DNA of 55,084 nt, taken from contig JACSRX010000067.1 of the NCBI GenBank assembly GCA_014879535.1, forward strand, positions 1-55,084, read 5' to 3'. This document shows positions 8,821-18,500 of the stretch, piece by piece. The stretch comes from Chthoniobacterales bacterium. GTDB taxonomy: Bacteria; Verrucomicrobiota; Verrucomicrobiia; Chthoniobacterales; JACTMZ01. Below the pieces are notes generated by a model. The model was not told the DNA's origin and made no database searches. It saw only the letters and a program-made list of their open reading frames with translations. Within the stretch, counting starts at the first letter, position 1, and each line of letters begins with the position of its first letter. The position numbers and the translations under genes are program-made.

Positions 8821-9474
8821 ATGGAAGAGCGCCGCGATTCCGTCCTTCTCCCGTCCGTGGACCCGGAGTTGGAACTGACCTCCAGCGACCTGTTCTGGCA
8901 GGAGCACTGGAGAAAATTCGTCGTCGGACTGGTTGCCGTTGTGGTTGCAATCCTCGTGGTCGGTGCATGGATGCTTTACACATCCCACGAGAGGACTTCC
9001 TCCGAGGCCCTCTACAGTCTGGCCGATACGCCGGAAGCCCTGCGCGAAGTGATCGAAAAATACCCCGGCTCGGTTCCGGCGGGCAACGCGCAGCTGCGTT
9101 TGGCAACCCTGTTGAGGTCGGAGGGCAAACTCGACGAGGCCGTGAAAGAGTTGGATGAATTCTTGGCGCGTCACTCCAACCATCCCTTGGCTGGTGCGGC
9201 ATGGCTCACGTTGGGGGAGGTGCGGCAGATGCAGGGTGACAAGGAGGCGGCACTTGAGGCCTACAGGAAGGCCTCCGCCTCCTATCCCAAGTCCTATGCG
9301 GCGCCGCTCGCCCTGCTCGCGGAGGCCAAATTGATCGCATCACAGGGGAGCGAGGGGGAGGCCCGGGCGATTCTGGAATCGGTCGGAATCACCTATCCCG
9401 GCACCCCGGCTGCCATGGTTGCCGGCGGAGAACTCGGCCGGATGGGTGCTCACCCATCCCCCGGGGCCCAGTAA
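8821..9474 (+). CDS. Membrane-anchored TPR protein (YfgM-like)
   Basis: 217-residue inner-membrane protein. A charged cytoplasmic N-terminus of about 32 residues precedes one transmembrane helix (about 33-53, VVGLVAVVVAILVVGAWML). An extracytoplasmic TPR domain follows, with helices such as AQLRLATLLRSEGKLDEAVK and AWLTLGEVRQMQGDKEAAL. The layout matches the PF09976-type family that includes YfgM, a SecYEG and chaperone-associated protein. ATG at 8821 is chosen; an in-frame start inside cysK (8785) would overlap it. The 7-bp spacing suggests cotranscription with cysK. The function is inferred from architecture only. Confidence 0.8.
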   Translation: MEERRDSVLLPSVDPELELTSSDLFWQEHWRKFVVGLVAVVVAILVVGAWMLYTSHERTSSEALYSLADTPEALREVIEKYPGSVPAGNAQLRLATLLRSEGKLDEAVKELDEFLARHSNHPLAGAAWLTLGEVRQMQGDKEAALEAYRKASASYPKSYAAPLALLAEAKLIASQGSEGEARAILESVGITYPGTPAAMVAGGELGRMGAHPSPGAQ

Positions 9475-9504
9475 GATCACCGCGCACTCCCCTCAAAAAG
9501 CGGG

Positions 9505-9534
9505 TTGACTTGAGAACCTGTTGGACTGTCAATA
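9505..9534 (+). promoter_or_regulatory. Weak promoter candidate upstream of the FecR-domain gene
   Basis: TTGACT (9505-9510), an 18-base spacer, then TCAATA (9529-9534). The -10 is poor, but the TTGACTT...TCAAT arrangement resembles the one upstream of the leftmost gene. Confidence 0.25.
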
Positions 9535-9539
9535 GCGCG

Positions 9540-10313
9540 GTGGAAACTTACAGTCATCTCCGGTTTGTTGCCCTCCTGATGGGGCTGGCCCTCCTGCCGA
9601 TCACAGGTTCGGCGGCGACTTTGATGCGGGCCAGCGGCAAGGCCACGGTGATTGCCCCGAAGGGGGAGCAGGCGGATGCAGCCTCTCTGGTCAATACGGA
9701 GTTGCCTCCCGGAACCATCATCACCACCGGGGATGATGGGCAAGTGGTTGTCGAGTTGGCTCCCGGCATCGTGATCACCATGCGATCTGAGACGCAGGTA
9801 ACGATTGAGCCGACGAAGGAAAATGGTGCGACCGATTCCTTGGGCAATCCGATGCCGGAACTTTACATCACGCTCACCGTGGGCACGATCGTTCTCAACA
9901 CGACGGCGGAAGGTTTGGGCATCGCTTACGATGCCAATGGGGAGTTGATCGGCTACACGAAGGGTGGCAACTCGATTGCAGGTTACAGCAAGGATTCCAG
10001 CAAGAGCGGTCCGCGCCCGACGGGTGCCGGACTGGTTGTCAGGACGCCCCGTGGCAACATCAGTCCCGTCCTCCCCGGAGAGGCAATCATCACTGTCACG
10101 GGTGACGATCCCGACCTGGCCACTGTCACCGTTCAGGCGGAAGTGGGCTCCATGATCGCCACGGATACCGAGGGGCAACAAATTCCGGTGCCGGAGGGGC
10201 TTGTGGTGATTCTGCGTCCCGGTCTGATTTTCACACCTCCCCCTGGGAACGTGCCCAGCGTCAACCAGCCTTCCGCGTTGCCCACGCCCCGGCCCAGACC
10301 TGTCAGCCCGTAA
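9540..10313 (+). CDS. Secreted FecR-domain protein
   Basis: About 257 residues. An N-terminal signal peptide (FVALLMGLALLPITGSAA) precedes a FecR-like beta domain with PPGTIITTGDDGQVVVEL and GIVITMRSETQVTIE. The C-terminus is proline rich. Many bacterial FecR-domain proteins of this kind are not iron regulators but secreted or periplasmic scaffold proteins. There is no sigma factor or TonB receptor next to it, so a Fec signalling role is unsupported. The start is uncertain: GTG at 9540 gives a compact signal peptide, and an in-frame TTG at 9510 would add ten residues. It lies between the TPR gene and a PfkB kinase on the same strand. Confidence 0.75.
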   Translation: METYSHLRFVALLMGLALLPITGSAATLMRASGKATVIAPKGEQADAASLVNTELPPGTIITTGDDGQVVVELAPGIVITMRSETQVTIEPTKENGATDSLGNPMPELYITLTVGTIVLNTTAEGLGIAYDANGELIGYTKGGNSIAGYSKDSSKSGPRPTGAGLVVRTPRGNISPVLPGEAIITVTGDDPDLATVTVQAEVGSMIATDTEGQQIPVPEGLVVILRPGLIFTPPPGNVPSVNQPSALPTPRPRPVSP

Positions 10314-10343
10314 TTCCGAGCCTCTGCCACCGTTCATTCCGCG

Positions 10344-11270
10344 GTGACAAGCTGTGATCTGCCAACAGATTCCGGGGGCATTCTCTGCCTTGGCGAGGCA
10401 TTGCTTGATTGCATCGGTGGGCGCGAGATTCCCGGCGGAGCTCCCGCCAATGTGGCGTGCCATGCTGCTGCGCTTTGCGCCAGAGGGGGACTGCTTTCGC
10501 GAGTCGGGGAGGATGAGCGCGGCCGGCGTCTGGCGGCCTGGCTCCGAACGGGAGGTGTTTCCACGCTGTTGCTCCAGACCGACCCTGCAGTGCCCACCGG
10601 TATGGTCCTGGTCGAGATCACAGGCGGCCTTCCGCGTTATGACATCGAGGGTCCGGTGGCTTGGGATTTTGTCGAGGCGACGCCCGTGGCGTTGTCCGCC
10701 GTCCGGACGGCACGGGTGATGGTTTGCGGGACGCTGGCGCAACGGATGCCGGTCTCACGGGGAAGCATCCGGCAGCTCCTGGCTGAAGGACGTGCTGCCG
10801 GAGCCTTGGTGCTTGCCGATCTGAATCTGCGCGCCCCGTATTTCGACGAGGAGATTGTCCTGTGGACCCTGCGCTATTGTGACGTCTTGAAATTGAACGA
10901 CGAGGAACTCCTGACAGTCGCCGGCTTGATTGGGGCGCGTGGTGAAACCGTCGAACTGTTCGCGGGATTGCTTCGTGAGTTCGGCATTTCACGCGCCGTG
11001 CTCACCTGTGGTGCCGGGGGAGCTTGGTGCCATGAGGGGGGGCGCACGTGGCACGTCCCTGCCGTTCCCACGGAGGTTTCCGACACCGTGGGAGCCGGGG
11101 ACGCCTTCACTGCGGTGCTGGCGACGGCGCTTGCCGCGGGGAAATCCCTGCGCGATGCCGCACCGTGGTGCTCCGAAGTTGCCGCGTTTGTCGCCTCGCA
11201 AGCGGGTGCAACACCGCACCTCCCGGAGGCGATGGTTTCCAGATTGCGTGCCGCCTTGCCGGTGACTTGA
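10344..11270 (+). CDS. PfkB-family sugar kinase (fructokinase-like)
   Basis: 308-residue ribokinase-fold carbohydrate kinase. The N-terminal signature reads GGAPANVACH, and the C-terminal PfkB signature DTVGAGDAFTA contains the catalytic base (about D253) and the anion hole. LCLGEALLDCI at the start and VLKLNDEEL in the middle match bacterial fructokinases. A GTG start at 10344 is used because no ATG is available nearby. It follows the FecR-domain gene by 30 bp and ends 7 bp from the convergent thioredoxin-like gene. Fructose is the likeliest substrate, but other sugars are possible. Confidence 0.88.
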   Translation: MTSCDLPTDSGGILCLGEALLDCIGGREIPGGAPANVACHAAALCARGGLLSRVGEDERGRRLAAWLRTGGVSTLLLQTDPAVPTGMVLVEITGGLPRYDIEGPVAWDFVEATPVALSAVRTARVMVCGTLAQRMPVSRGSIRQLLAEGRAAGALVLADLNLRAPYFDEEIVLWTLRYCDVLKLNDEELLTVAGLIGARGETVELFAGLLREFGISRAVLTCGAGGAWCHEGGRTWHVPAVPTEVSDTVGAGDAFTAVLATALAAGKSLRDAAPWCSEVAAFVASQAGATPHLPEAMVSRLRAALPVT

Positions 11271-11277
11271 GCAACGG

Positions 11278-11781
11278 TCAGTTGTCCGAGCCGGAAACAT
11301 CCTGCCCGGCCGCTTTTTTCCAGCCACGGAGCGCCTTGCGGGGATTTTCGGCCGCGTCGCCGCGTCCGTTCTTGGTGATGAGGTTGCCGCGGCTGTCCAC
11401 GATGACGAGCGAGGGGATGCCGCTGATCCCGAACTTCGAGGAGAGTTCGCCGCGCTTTCCGGAATCGAACGGGATGGCGGGCCATTCCATGTCATAGTCC
11501 TTCATGTAGCTTGCCTGATCCTCCGCGGAGCGGTCCGAGCTGACAAACACGACCTCGAAATCCTCGTCATTGCGGTCGCGCAGTTTCACAAGTTCCGGGG
11601 TGAAGGCACGGCATGGGCCGCACCACGAGGCGGAGAAGTAGAGGCCGATGATTTTGCCGTCGAGCGAGGCTACATCGACGGTCTCGCCCTTCGCGTTGAC
11701 AAGTTCGGTGCCGATGAGGTCCTGCAACGAGGCCAGGCAGGTGAGGGGGGCGAGCAGGAGGAGGGTGAGCAGCGATTTCAT
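11278..11781 (-). CDS. Secreted thioredoxin-like (tryparedoxin/nucleoredoxin-type) protein
   Basis: 167 residues. A signal peptide (MKSLLTLLLLAPLTCLA) is followed by a thioredoxin fold with the active site WCGPC at 53-57. The sequence around it, IIGLYFSASWCGPCRAFTPE, is of the tryparedoxin/nucleoredoxin type. The cis-Pro loop reads GIPSLVIVD. It probably acts in the periplasm as a disulfide reductase or exchanger. It is the last gene of the minus-strand run and follows nth by 12 bp. A haem or cytochrome maturation role is possible, but nothing nearby supports it. Confidence 0.88.
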   Translation of the reverse strand: MKSLLTLLLLAPLTCLASLQDLIGTELVNAKGETVDVASLDGKIIGLYFSASWCGPCRAFTPELVKLRDRNDEDFEVVFVSSDRSAEDQASYMKDYDMEWPAIPFDSGKRGELSSKFGISGIPSLVIVDSRGNLITKNGRGDAAENPRKALRGWKKAAGQDVSGSDN

Positions 11782-11793
11782 AGACCCGAGGAA

Positions 11794-12471
11794 CTATACC
11801 CGGCGAACCCGCTTGGAAACGATTTTCGACCCGCGGCCATGCTGTCCTGCCGTCGGGCAGCAACGGGCCAGCTCGCAACGGTCGCAGTCGGGGTTGCGGG
11901 CGAAGCATCGGCGGCGGCCATGCCAGATGAGCAGGTGGCTCCAGAGAGCCCATGCCTCGCGGGGAACGATTTTCATGAGATCCCGCTCGATCTTCACCGG
12001 GTCGGCATGGCTCGTGAGTTCCAGCCGGCGGCTCAGCCGGGCGACGTGGGTGTCCACCACGATGCCGGCCTCGATGCCGAAGGCATTGCCAAGCACGACG
12101 TTGGCCGTCTTGCGCCCGACACCGGGAAGGCCGGTCAACTCCCCGAGGTCGCGGGGAACCTCGCCACCGTGCTTTTCCACGATGGCGGCGGATGCGGCGC
12201 GGATGTTGCTGGCCTTGTTGCGGAAGAAACCGGTGGAGCGGATGAGGTCTTCAATGTCCTCCTGCCGTGCTGCAGCCATGCTGTCCGGGTCCGGGTATTT
12301 CCGGAAGAGTTCCGGCGTGACAAGGTTGACGCGCGCGTCGGTGCACTGCGCGGAAAGGATGGTGGCGACAAGCAACTGGAAAGGGTCGCCGTGGTCGAGT
12401 TCGCAGTGGGCGTCCGGGTAGGTGGCGGGAAGGATGCGGAGAATCTCCGACGCACGTTCGGCACGGGTCAT
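11794..12471 (-). CDS. nth: Endonuclease III
   Basis: 225-residue base-excision glycosylase/AP lyase for oxidised pyrimidines. The helix-hairpin-helix LTGLPGVGRKTANVV carries the catalytic Lys (K121), and IVVDTHVAR holds the catalytic Asp (D140). The [4Fe-4S] cluster ligands C189, C196, C199 and C205 follow the C-x6-C-x2-C-x5-C spacing. Length and order match Nth across bacteria. It starts 9 bp after the stop of the large TPR gene and is probably read from the same transcript, an odd partner for transport genes. A basic tail of about 15 residues follows the cluster. Confidence 0.96.
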   Translation of the reverse strand: MTRAERASEILRILPATYPDAHCELDHGDPFQLLVATILSAQCTDARVNLVTPELFRKYPDPDSMAAARQEDIEDLIRSTGFFRNKASNIRAASAAIVEKHGGEVPRDLGELTGLPGVGRKTANVVLGNAFGIEAGIVVDTHVARLSRRLELTSHADPVKIERDLMKIVPREAWALWSHLLIWHGRRRCFARNPDCDRCELARCCPTAGQHGRGSKIVSKRVRRV

Positions 12472-12480
12472 CGCCGCGGT

Positions 12481-15400
12481 CTATTGCCCACCCAGCGCGT
12501 TGAGTTTGTCCTTGGCTTGGGGTGCGAACTTGGAATCGGGGAATTTCTGCACGAGTTCCTGCAGGGCGCGGACCAACTGGGCGCGCTGTTTTTTGGCCTT
12601 CTCGGGATCGGAGCCCTGGAGGTCGTTGACTTGCTGTTCGAGAAGTTGGGCGCCCTCCCACAATCCGGTGGATGCCGCTTCCGGCACGCCGTCGTAAAAC
12701 GCGGAAATCTTGATGAAGTAGTCGATGGCGGCATCCCGCTCGCCCTTGTCCTTCTGGATGTAGCCGCCGAGCAGCATCGAATCGGCGCGCAGCTGGGAAG
12801 AGGCGTTGGGGGCACGGATGATCTGGGTGAGCAGTGCGACAGCCTCGTCGCCCTTGCCCTGTTCGCGCAGGGACGCGGCGATGCCGTAGTTGGCCTCGAG
12901 GACCTTGGGCGACCACGGGTAGAGCGTCTTGAGCTGTTCGAAGATCCGGCCCGCGTCCGCGGTGTCGCCTTTCTCCTGGGCGACGCGGCCGAGCCCGAAA
13001 AGGGCGGTCGCTTGGGCTTCCTGGATCGACGGGGGCGCCTGTTGCGGAGCCGCACCCTCGGGATTCGGGTAGTCGGCGGCGATTTTTTCAAAGACGGCCC
13101 TGGCTTCGTCGGTCTTGCCGCCGTCGAGGAGCGCCAAGCCGTAGATGTCGAGGTCGGCGGGCGCGTAAACGACGGATGTGTCGTAGGCCTTGTTCATCTC
13201 CCCGAGCGCACGGGAAGGATCCTTGATGTTGATGAATGCGGCGCGCACGAAGAGCACCTTGGTCTTGGCGCTTTCGGGGGCCTTTGCGGCGAGGTCCTCG
13301 AAATACTTCTCAACGCCGGCATCATCGGTTAGGCCCGCCTCGAGTTGCATCTGCTTGGCGGCAAGGAGTGCGCGAAGACCAAGGCTGAGCGATGGACTGT
13401 CGGGATACGAGGACGCCATTTTTTCAGACGCGGCAATGGAGGCGTCGATGGAGGCCTTCCATTTCTCCTGGTCCTCGGGGCCGAGGGCGCCGTAGCGGCC
13501 GAGGCGCTCCGCGGCGATGCGGTGGAGATCGGCGATCTTGAGCATGGCCTCGGGAGCTTTCGGCGAATCGGCATGGGCGGTGACAAAGCTCTCGTAGGCG
13601 TCGATGGCGGCATCGAAGTTCGCCCGGCTGGTCTCGGTCTGGCCGATGCTGTCGTAGGCGAAGAAGACCTTCTCGTCCCCGGGGTATTTCCCGATGAATT
13701 CGCGCATGAGCCGCACGACTTCGTCGCTGTTCTGCGCGGCGGCGGCGAGACGCGCGCGGTCGAAGTAGGTGAATGGAGCCGGCTGGCTCTTGGGGAATTT
13801 CCCGGCAATCTCCGCAAAGGCCGCGATGCCATCATCCGTTCGACCCAAGGCGATGAGGGCGGCGCCCTTCGCGTAGAGCGCGCTGGGCGTCAGGCTCGTG
13901 GCCGGGTATTTGGTGACGAACGCCTCCACAAGCGGAATGGCACCCTCATTGTCGCCCTTTTGCTGGGTGCCCGCGGCGACCCAGAACTCCGCCTCCTCGA
14001 CCTGGGCGGACTTGGGGAATTTCTGCACCAGATCCTTGAAGGCGGCAATGGCTTCGTCCCACTTTCCCTGCTCCTTGAACACGTTGCCGATGCCGAGTTG
14101 CGCGACGGCGGCGACTTCGGGCGGCGGGTTGGTGGCAAGGAAGTCACGGTAGGTCTTGAGGGCTCCCTCGAAATCGCCCTGCTGGGCGCGGGCGGTCGCC
14201 TCGTTGACGACGGCCAGACCGAGCAGCGGGCTGCCCGGATAGATCTCGGCGGCTTCCTTGAAATACTCGGCGGCCTTTTCCGGGTTGCGCACGGAGGCAT
14301 CCGGGTGGGTGAGGAACATGTTGCCGAGGGCGACGGGGAGGTTGGCGGCGATCGGGTCTCCCTTGTGGCTGCGTTGGAACTCCTCGTAGCGCGACGTGGC
14401 CTGCTCCGCTGCGTTCTGCAGGGCGTAGGTCATGGCGGTGTAATAAAGGTTGCGCTTCTTGTCACCGTCGTCGGTCAGCAGCGGTTGGACGTGGGAAAGA
14501 ACCACGCGGGATTCGTCGTAGCCGCCTTGCTGGAAGTAGGACTCCCCGACCTTCTGCAGGGCGGTGACGGTCTGGTCGGGGCGGGCTTGGAGTTCGGCGA
14601 GTTTGCGGCGGTCTCGTTCGGCCTGGCGGTCGATGCGGTTGCGCTCGGCGTCATTGCGGGCGCGCAGCGCAGCGGCCCGCAGGGCGGGAATGGCGTCGAT
14701 TTTCTTCTGCTGGAGTTCGAGGATGCTCTCCTTTGGCAGCACGCCGCGGAAGGCGTTGCGCGCTTCCTCCAAGAGCGCGGGTTTCCGATCATCCGGAGCG
14801 AAGGCGGCCTCGTTGAGGAGGATCTCGCCCAACTGGAACTGGGCGCTGTTCACAAGGGCGAGGTCGCTCTTGCGATTGATGATGTCGCGGAGGATTTTTG
14901 CGGATTCGCCGTAAAGAGCAAAGCCCGCATCGCGGTCTGCTCCTTCCTGCGAGAGCATCTGGCTGCCCTCGGTGGCATAGATCAGGGCGAGCAGGTTGCG
15001 GCTTTCGTCGATCCCCGGGGTGTTCGGGAACTTTTTGATGTTCGCCTCGAGTGCGGTCTTGGCCCCGGCGTAATCGCCCGCTTGGAATGAGGCGAGGGCG
15101 CTGCCGTAATAGGCGGACTCGAGCTCGGCGGATTGCGGGTATTTCTGGATGAATTCACCGAATTTTTTCGATGCCTCCGTGAAACCTGATTTCCTCGCAG
15201 GGTCGCCCGATTTGAGTGCATTGGCCAGGCCGGCCATCGCCTGCGGTTGGAGGATCGCGGCGAGTTCGGTCAACTCCGGTCCTGCCGATGGTCCGTCCTG
15301 GAATTTCTTGAGCATGTCCAAGCTCTTCTGGTTTTCGCCTGTGAGGTGGTAGGCGAAGGCGAGTTGCAACTGGGCATTCGGCACGACCGGTGAGGTCGGG

Positions 15401-15561
15401 TAATCGGTCAGGACTTTTTCGAAGGCTGCGACGGCTGCGGCATAGTCGCCGCCGAGGTAGATGTTGCTGGCGGCATCGAGGGCCTGACGCGGTGCATCCT
15501 GGGCGGTCGCAGTCACGCAGAGCGCGGCGAGGGCGAGAAGGGTCCGGGAGGGCAGATTCAT
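12481..15561 (-). CDS. Large secreted tetratricopeptide-repeat protein
   Basis: 1026 residues. The signal peptide is about 20 residues (LLALAALCVTATA). The rest is almost entirely TPR-like helical hairpins, often ending in a YP or FP turn, as in FEKVLTDYPTSP and FKDLVQKFPKSAQ. A coiled, charged stretch (residues about 275-325) interrupts the array. The ATG at 15561 overlaps the stop of the RND gene (ATGA), so translation is coupled. An open frame continues upstream to 16269, but it runs antiparallel-like through the RND gene and lacks a signal peptide. It probably works as an extracytoplasmic scaffold. A link to the RND pump is inferred from the coupling. Confidence 0.85.
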   Translation of the reverse strand: MNLPSRTLLALAALCVTATAQDAPRQALDAASNIYLGGDYAAAVAAFEKVLTDYPTSPVVPNAQLQLAFAYHLTGENQKSLDMLKKFQDGPSAGPELTELAAILQPQAMAGLANALKSGDPARKSGFTEASKKFGEFIQKYPQSAELESAYYGSALASFQAGDYAGAKTALEANIKKFPNTPGIDESRNLLALIYATEGSQMLSQEGADRDAGFALYGESAKILRDIINRKSDLALVNSAQFQLGEILLNEAAFAPDDRKPALLEEARNAFRGVLPKESILELQQKKIDAIPALRAAALRARNDAERNRIDRQAERDRRKLAELQARPDQTVTALQKVGESYFQQGGYDESRVVLSHVQPLLTDDGDKKRNLYYTAMTYALQNAAEQATSRYEEFQRSHKGDPIAANLPVALGNMFLTHPDASVRNPEKAAEYFKEAAEIYPGSPLLGLAVVNEATARAQQGDFEGALKTYRDFLATNPPPEVAAVAQLGIGNVFKEQGKWDEAIAAFKDLVQKFPKSAQVEEAEFWVAAGTQQKGDNEGAIPLVEAFVTKYPATSLTPSALYAKGAALIALGRTDDGIAAFAEIAGKFPKSQPAPFTYFDRARLAAAAQNSDEVVRLMREFIGKYPGDEKVFFAYDSIGQTETSRANFDAAIDAYESFVTAHADSPKAPEAMLKIADLHRIAAERLGRYGALGPEDQEKWKASIDASIAASEKMASSYPDSPSLSLGLRALLAAKQMQLEAGLTDDAGVEKYFEDLAAKAPESAKTKVLFVRAAFINIKDPSRALGEMNKAYDTSVVYAPADLDIYGLALLDGGKTDEARAVFEKIAADYPNPEGAAPQQAPPSIQEAQATALFGLGRVAQEKGDTADAGRIFEQLKTLYPWSPKVLEANYGIAASLREQGKGDEAVALLTQIIRAPNASSQLRADSMLLGGYIQKDKGERDAAIDYFIKISAFYDGVPEAASTGLWEGAQLLEQQVNDLQGSDPEKAKKQRAQLVRALQELVQKFPDSKFAPQAKDKLNALGGQ

Positions 15562-18500
15562 ACGCCACGCACGATAGACGATCCATGACCGGAGGGAAAG
15601 CGTGCGTGGTGCGGTGCCCTCAGGCGGCCGGTGAGCGAGTGCAGGTCGTCGAGGATGGCGTAGAGCGCGGGAATGAGGATGAGGGTGATGAGGGTTGCGA
15701 AGGTGAGTCCCCAGACGATGGCTTGGGCCATGGGGGCGAGGAACTCCTCCTGCCCACTGCTGAGGAAGGCGAGGCTGAAGAGCCCGGCCACCGTCGTGGC
15801 GGTGGTCAGCAGGATGGGGCGGAAGCGTGTGCACCCGCTCTCCAATATCGACCGCCACCGCATCCGGTTGCCGACTTGGGAGGCGCCCGGCGTGTCGGCG
15901 GGGGTGAAGACATTTCCGTGTCCGCCGGAGTGCCCGGCGCGGAAGCGGTTGATGAAATCGACGAAGACCACGGAGTTGTTCACCACGATGCCGGCCAGCG
16001 CAATGCTGCCCATGACGGACATGAGTCCCATCGGCTGTCCGGTGAAGAGGAGGCCGAGGATGACGCCCACCAAACCAAAGGGGATCACGGCCATGATGAC
16101 GACCGGTTGGAGGAAGGAGTTGGTGATGGTGGCGAGGAGGGCGTAGATGAGGAAGATGGCCACGAAGGCGGCGAATTTCATGGCCTCGATGCTGCGTTCG
16201 CTGTCCTCGTTTTCTCCGGTCAGCTTGATGCCGATGCCCGGATGGGTTGCGAGCAGATCGGGAATCCACCCGCTGAAGATGCGATTGGCCTCGGCCGATG
16301 TGGTGACGCGGGGGTCGACATCCGCGGAAACCGTGATGACGCGATCCTGGTCTGTGCGCCGGATGCGCGAGATGCCGCTGATCTGCTCGATGGCGGCGAG
16401 GCTGGCCAGGTCCACCGCACCCTTCGGTCCCTTCACGAGCAGGTTGCCGACCATGTCGGGATCCTGGCTGTAGCGTTCGTCCATCTTGACGCGGAGGATG
16501 ACCTCGTCGTTGCCCCAGCGGAGGCGGGCGGCTTCCAGGCCGCGGAAGGCGCCGAGAAGGTTGCGCCCCACGGCGGTGGCGTCGAGTCCGGCGCGGGCCA
16601 CGCGGTCCTCGTCGAGGCGCAGCCGGAACTCGGTCTTTCCCCGGGGGAAATCATTGCCCGTGTTGATGAGGCCGGGGATTCCGGAGATGCGCGCTTCCAC
16701 CTCGGACGCTGCGGCCTTGAGTGTCTCGAAATCGGGGCCGCGGATCTCGATGTTCAGTGCGCGCCCGACGGGTGGTCCTCCCTCCTCCTTCTTGGCGACA
16801 CCGTTGACCAGTTCCGGGAAGGCGAGCAGGAGGTTGCGCAAGTCGCGCTCGATGGCCGAAGGCTTGCGGCAATCCGGGCTTTGCTCGTCGATATCGACGA
16901 TGATCATGGCAAGGTTCGTGCCGTATTCGAGGAACTGGTCGCCGGAATCGAACATCACGCCGACACGGGTCAGAAGTGCAACCAAGTCGCTTTCCGGGAG
17001 GTTGTCCACGACGGCCTGCTCGATGCGTGCGGCCACGTCGGCGGTCTGGTCGAGGGTGTAGTCGGCTGGCAGCTCGATCTTGATGTTGATGACATCGGCG
17101 AAGTCCGTGGAGAAGAGGCGGAAGGGGACGACGCCGGCGCCGACAATGGCGCCGACGAACACGAGGGCCGCAATGAAGATGCCGACGACGAGGTAGCGCA
17201 GCCGCAGCGCCATGGTGAGCAGGTGGGCGTAAATTTCCACGGTGCGCGTGACGGTGCGATCGACGGCCTCACGGAGTTCCTCGTAGGCCAGCCCCGCCTC
17301 GTGGCGCAGCCGGCGGAACCCGCGGGGCGGGTTGGCGGTCGCTTCGGCCCTGCGTTGGGCGGCGGAGCGCACAGGGCGCAGGAAGTCCGCCATGTGCGAG
17401 GGGAGCACCAGAAAGGCCTGGAGGAGCGAGAAGACGAGGGTGGAAATGACCACGACCGGGACGATGGAAAGGAACTTCCCGATCATGCCCTCGCCCCAGA
17501 TGAGCGGGAGAAAGGCGGCGACCGTCGTGCTCACGCTGCCGAAGACCGGCCACATGACCTCCCTCGACCCGCGCACGGCGGCCTCGACCGCGCTCTCGCC
17601 GGCGGCGTAGTAGCGGAAGACGTTTTCCGCGGTGACCACGGCATCATCCACGACCATGCCCAGAGCCATGATCATGCCGAAGAGGGATAGCATGTTGATG
17701 GAATAGCCCCCGATGTAGAGCACGAGGAACGTCCCGGCGAAGGAGAAGGGGATGCCGAAGGCGACAAGGAGGGCCAGGCGCCAGTCGAGGAAAAGGAGAA
17801 GGATGACGGTGACGAGGATGAGCGACTGGATTCCGTTCTTGGTCACCGTCTCGATGCGGGTGTTGATGTATTTGGTGGTGTCGCCGATGACCTGGGTCTC
17901 GACGCCGTGCGGAAGCGCGGCCGCCTCTTCCGAGAACACGCGTCGGGCGGTGGCGACAGTTTCGATCACGTCGGTGCCGCGCTTCTTGACCAGAGTGAAG
18001 GTAACGGCGGGGTAGAGGTTGACGCGGCCGTAGGACTGGGGTTTCTCCGAGGTTTCCTTGACCGTCGCAATGTCGCGGATTTTGACCGCGTGGCCGTCGG
18101 CGGAGCGGCCGACGGGGAGGTCCTCCAACTGCGCGGCTTGGGTGATCTCGCCGAGGAGCCGGACGACGCGCTGTCCGCCGGCGGCATCGAGGCGTCCGCC
18201 GACGACATTGACGTTCTTCGCGGCGACGGCATCCATGACCTCGGTGAAAGACAATCCGGCGAGGCGCAGGCGGTAGGGATCGATCTCCACCCAGACTTCG
18301 CGGCGTTCGAGGCCGTCCACGAGCACCTTGGAGACGCCGGGGACCAGTTTCAGCCGGCGCTCGATCTGGTCGAGCACGGGCCGGATTTTGCGGAGATCGA
18401 AACCGGGAGGATACGAAACCGTGAAGCTGACGAGGGGGAAGGGGATGTCGAACTCCTCGATTACGGGAGGCTCGGCCGAGAACGGGATTTCCGGTTTGGC

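Noticed and set aside
9540-10313. Fec-type iron signalling role of the FecR-domain protein
   Set aside because: No ECF sigma factor or TonB receptor is nearby, and the protein has a plain signal peptide.
15562-16269. N-terminal extension of the TPR gene to 16269
   Set aside because: The extension lies within the RND coding region and removes the signal peptide start. The ATGA overlap at 15561 is a better start.
13345-17690. Long open frames on the plus strand opposite the TPR and RND genes
   Set aside because: They are Gly/Asp-rich antisense shadows with no domain, while the minus strand carries a clear TPR protein and RND pump.
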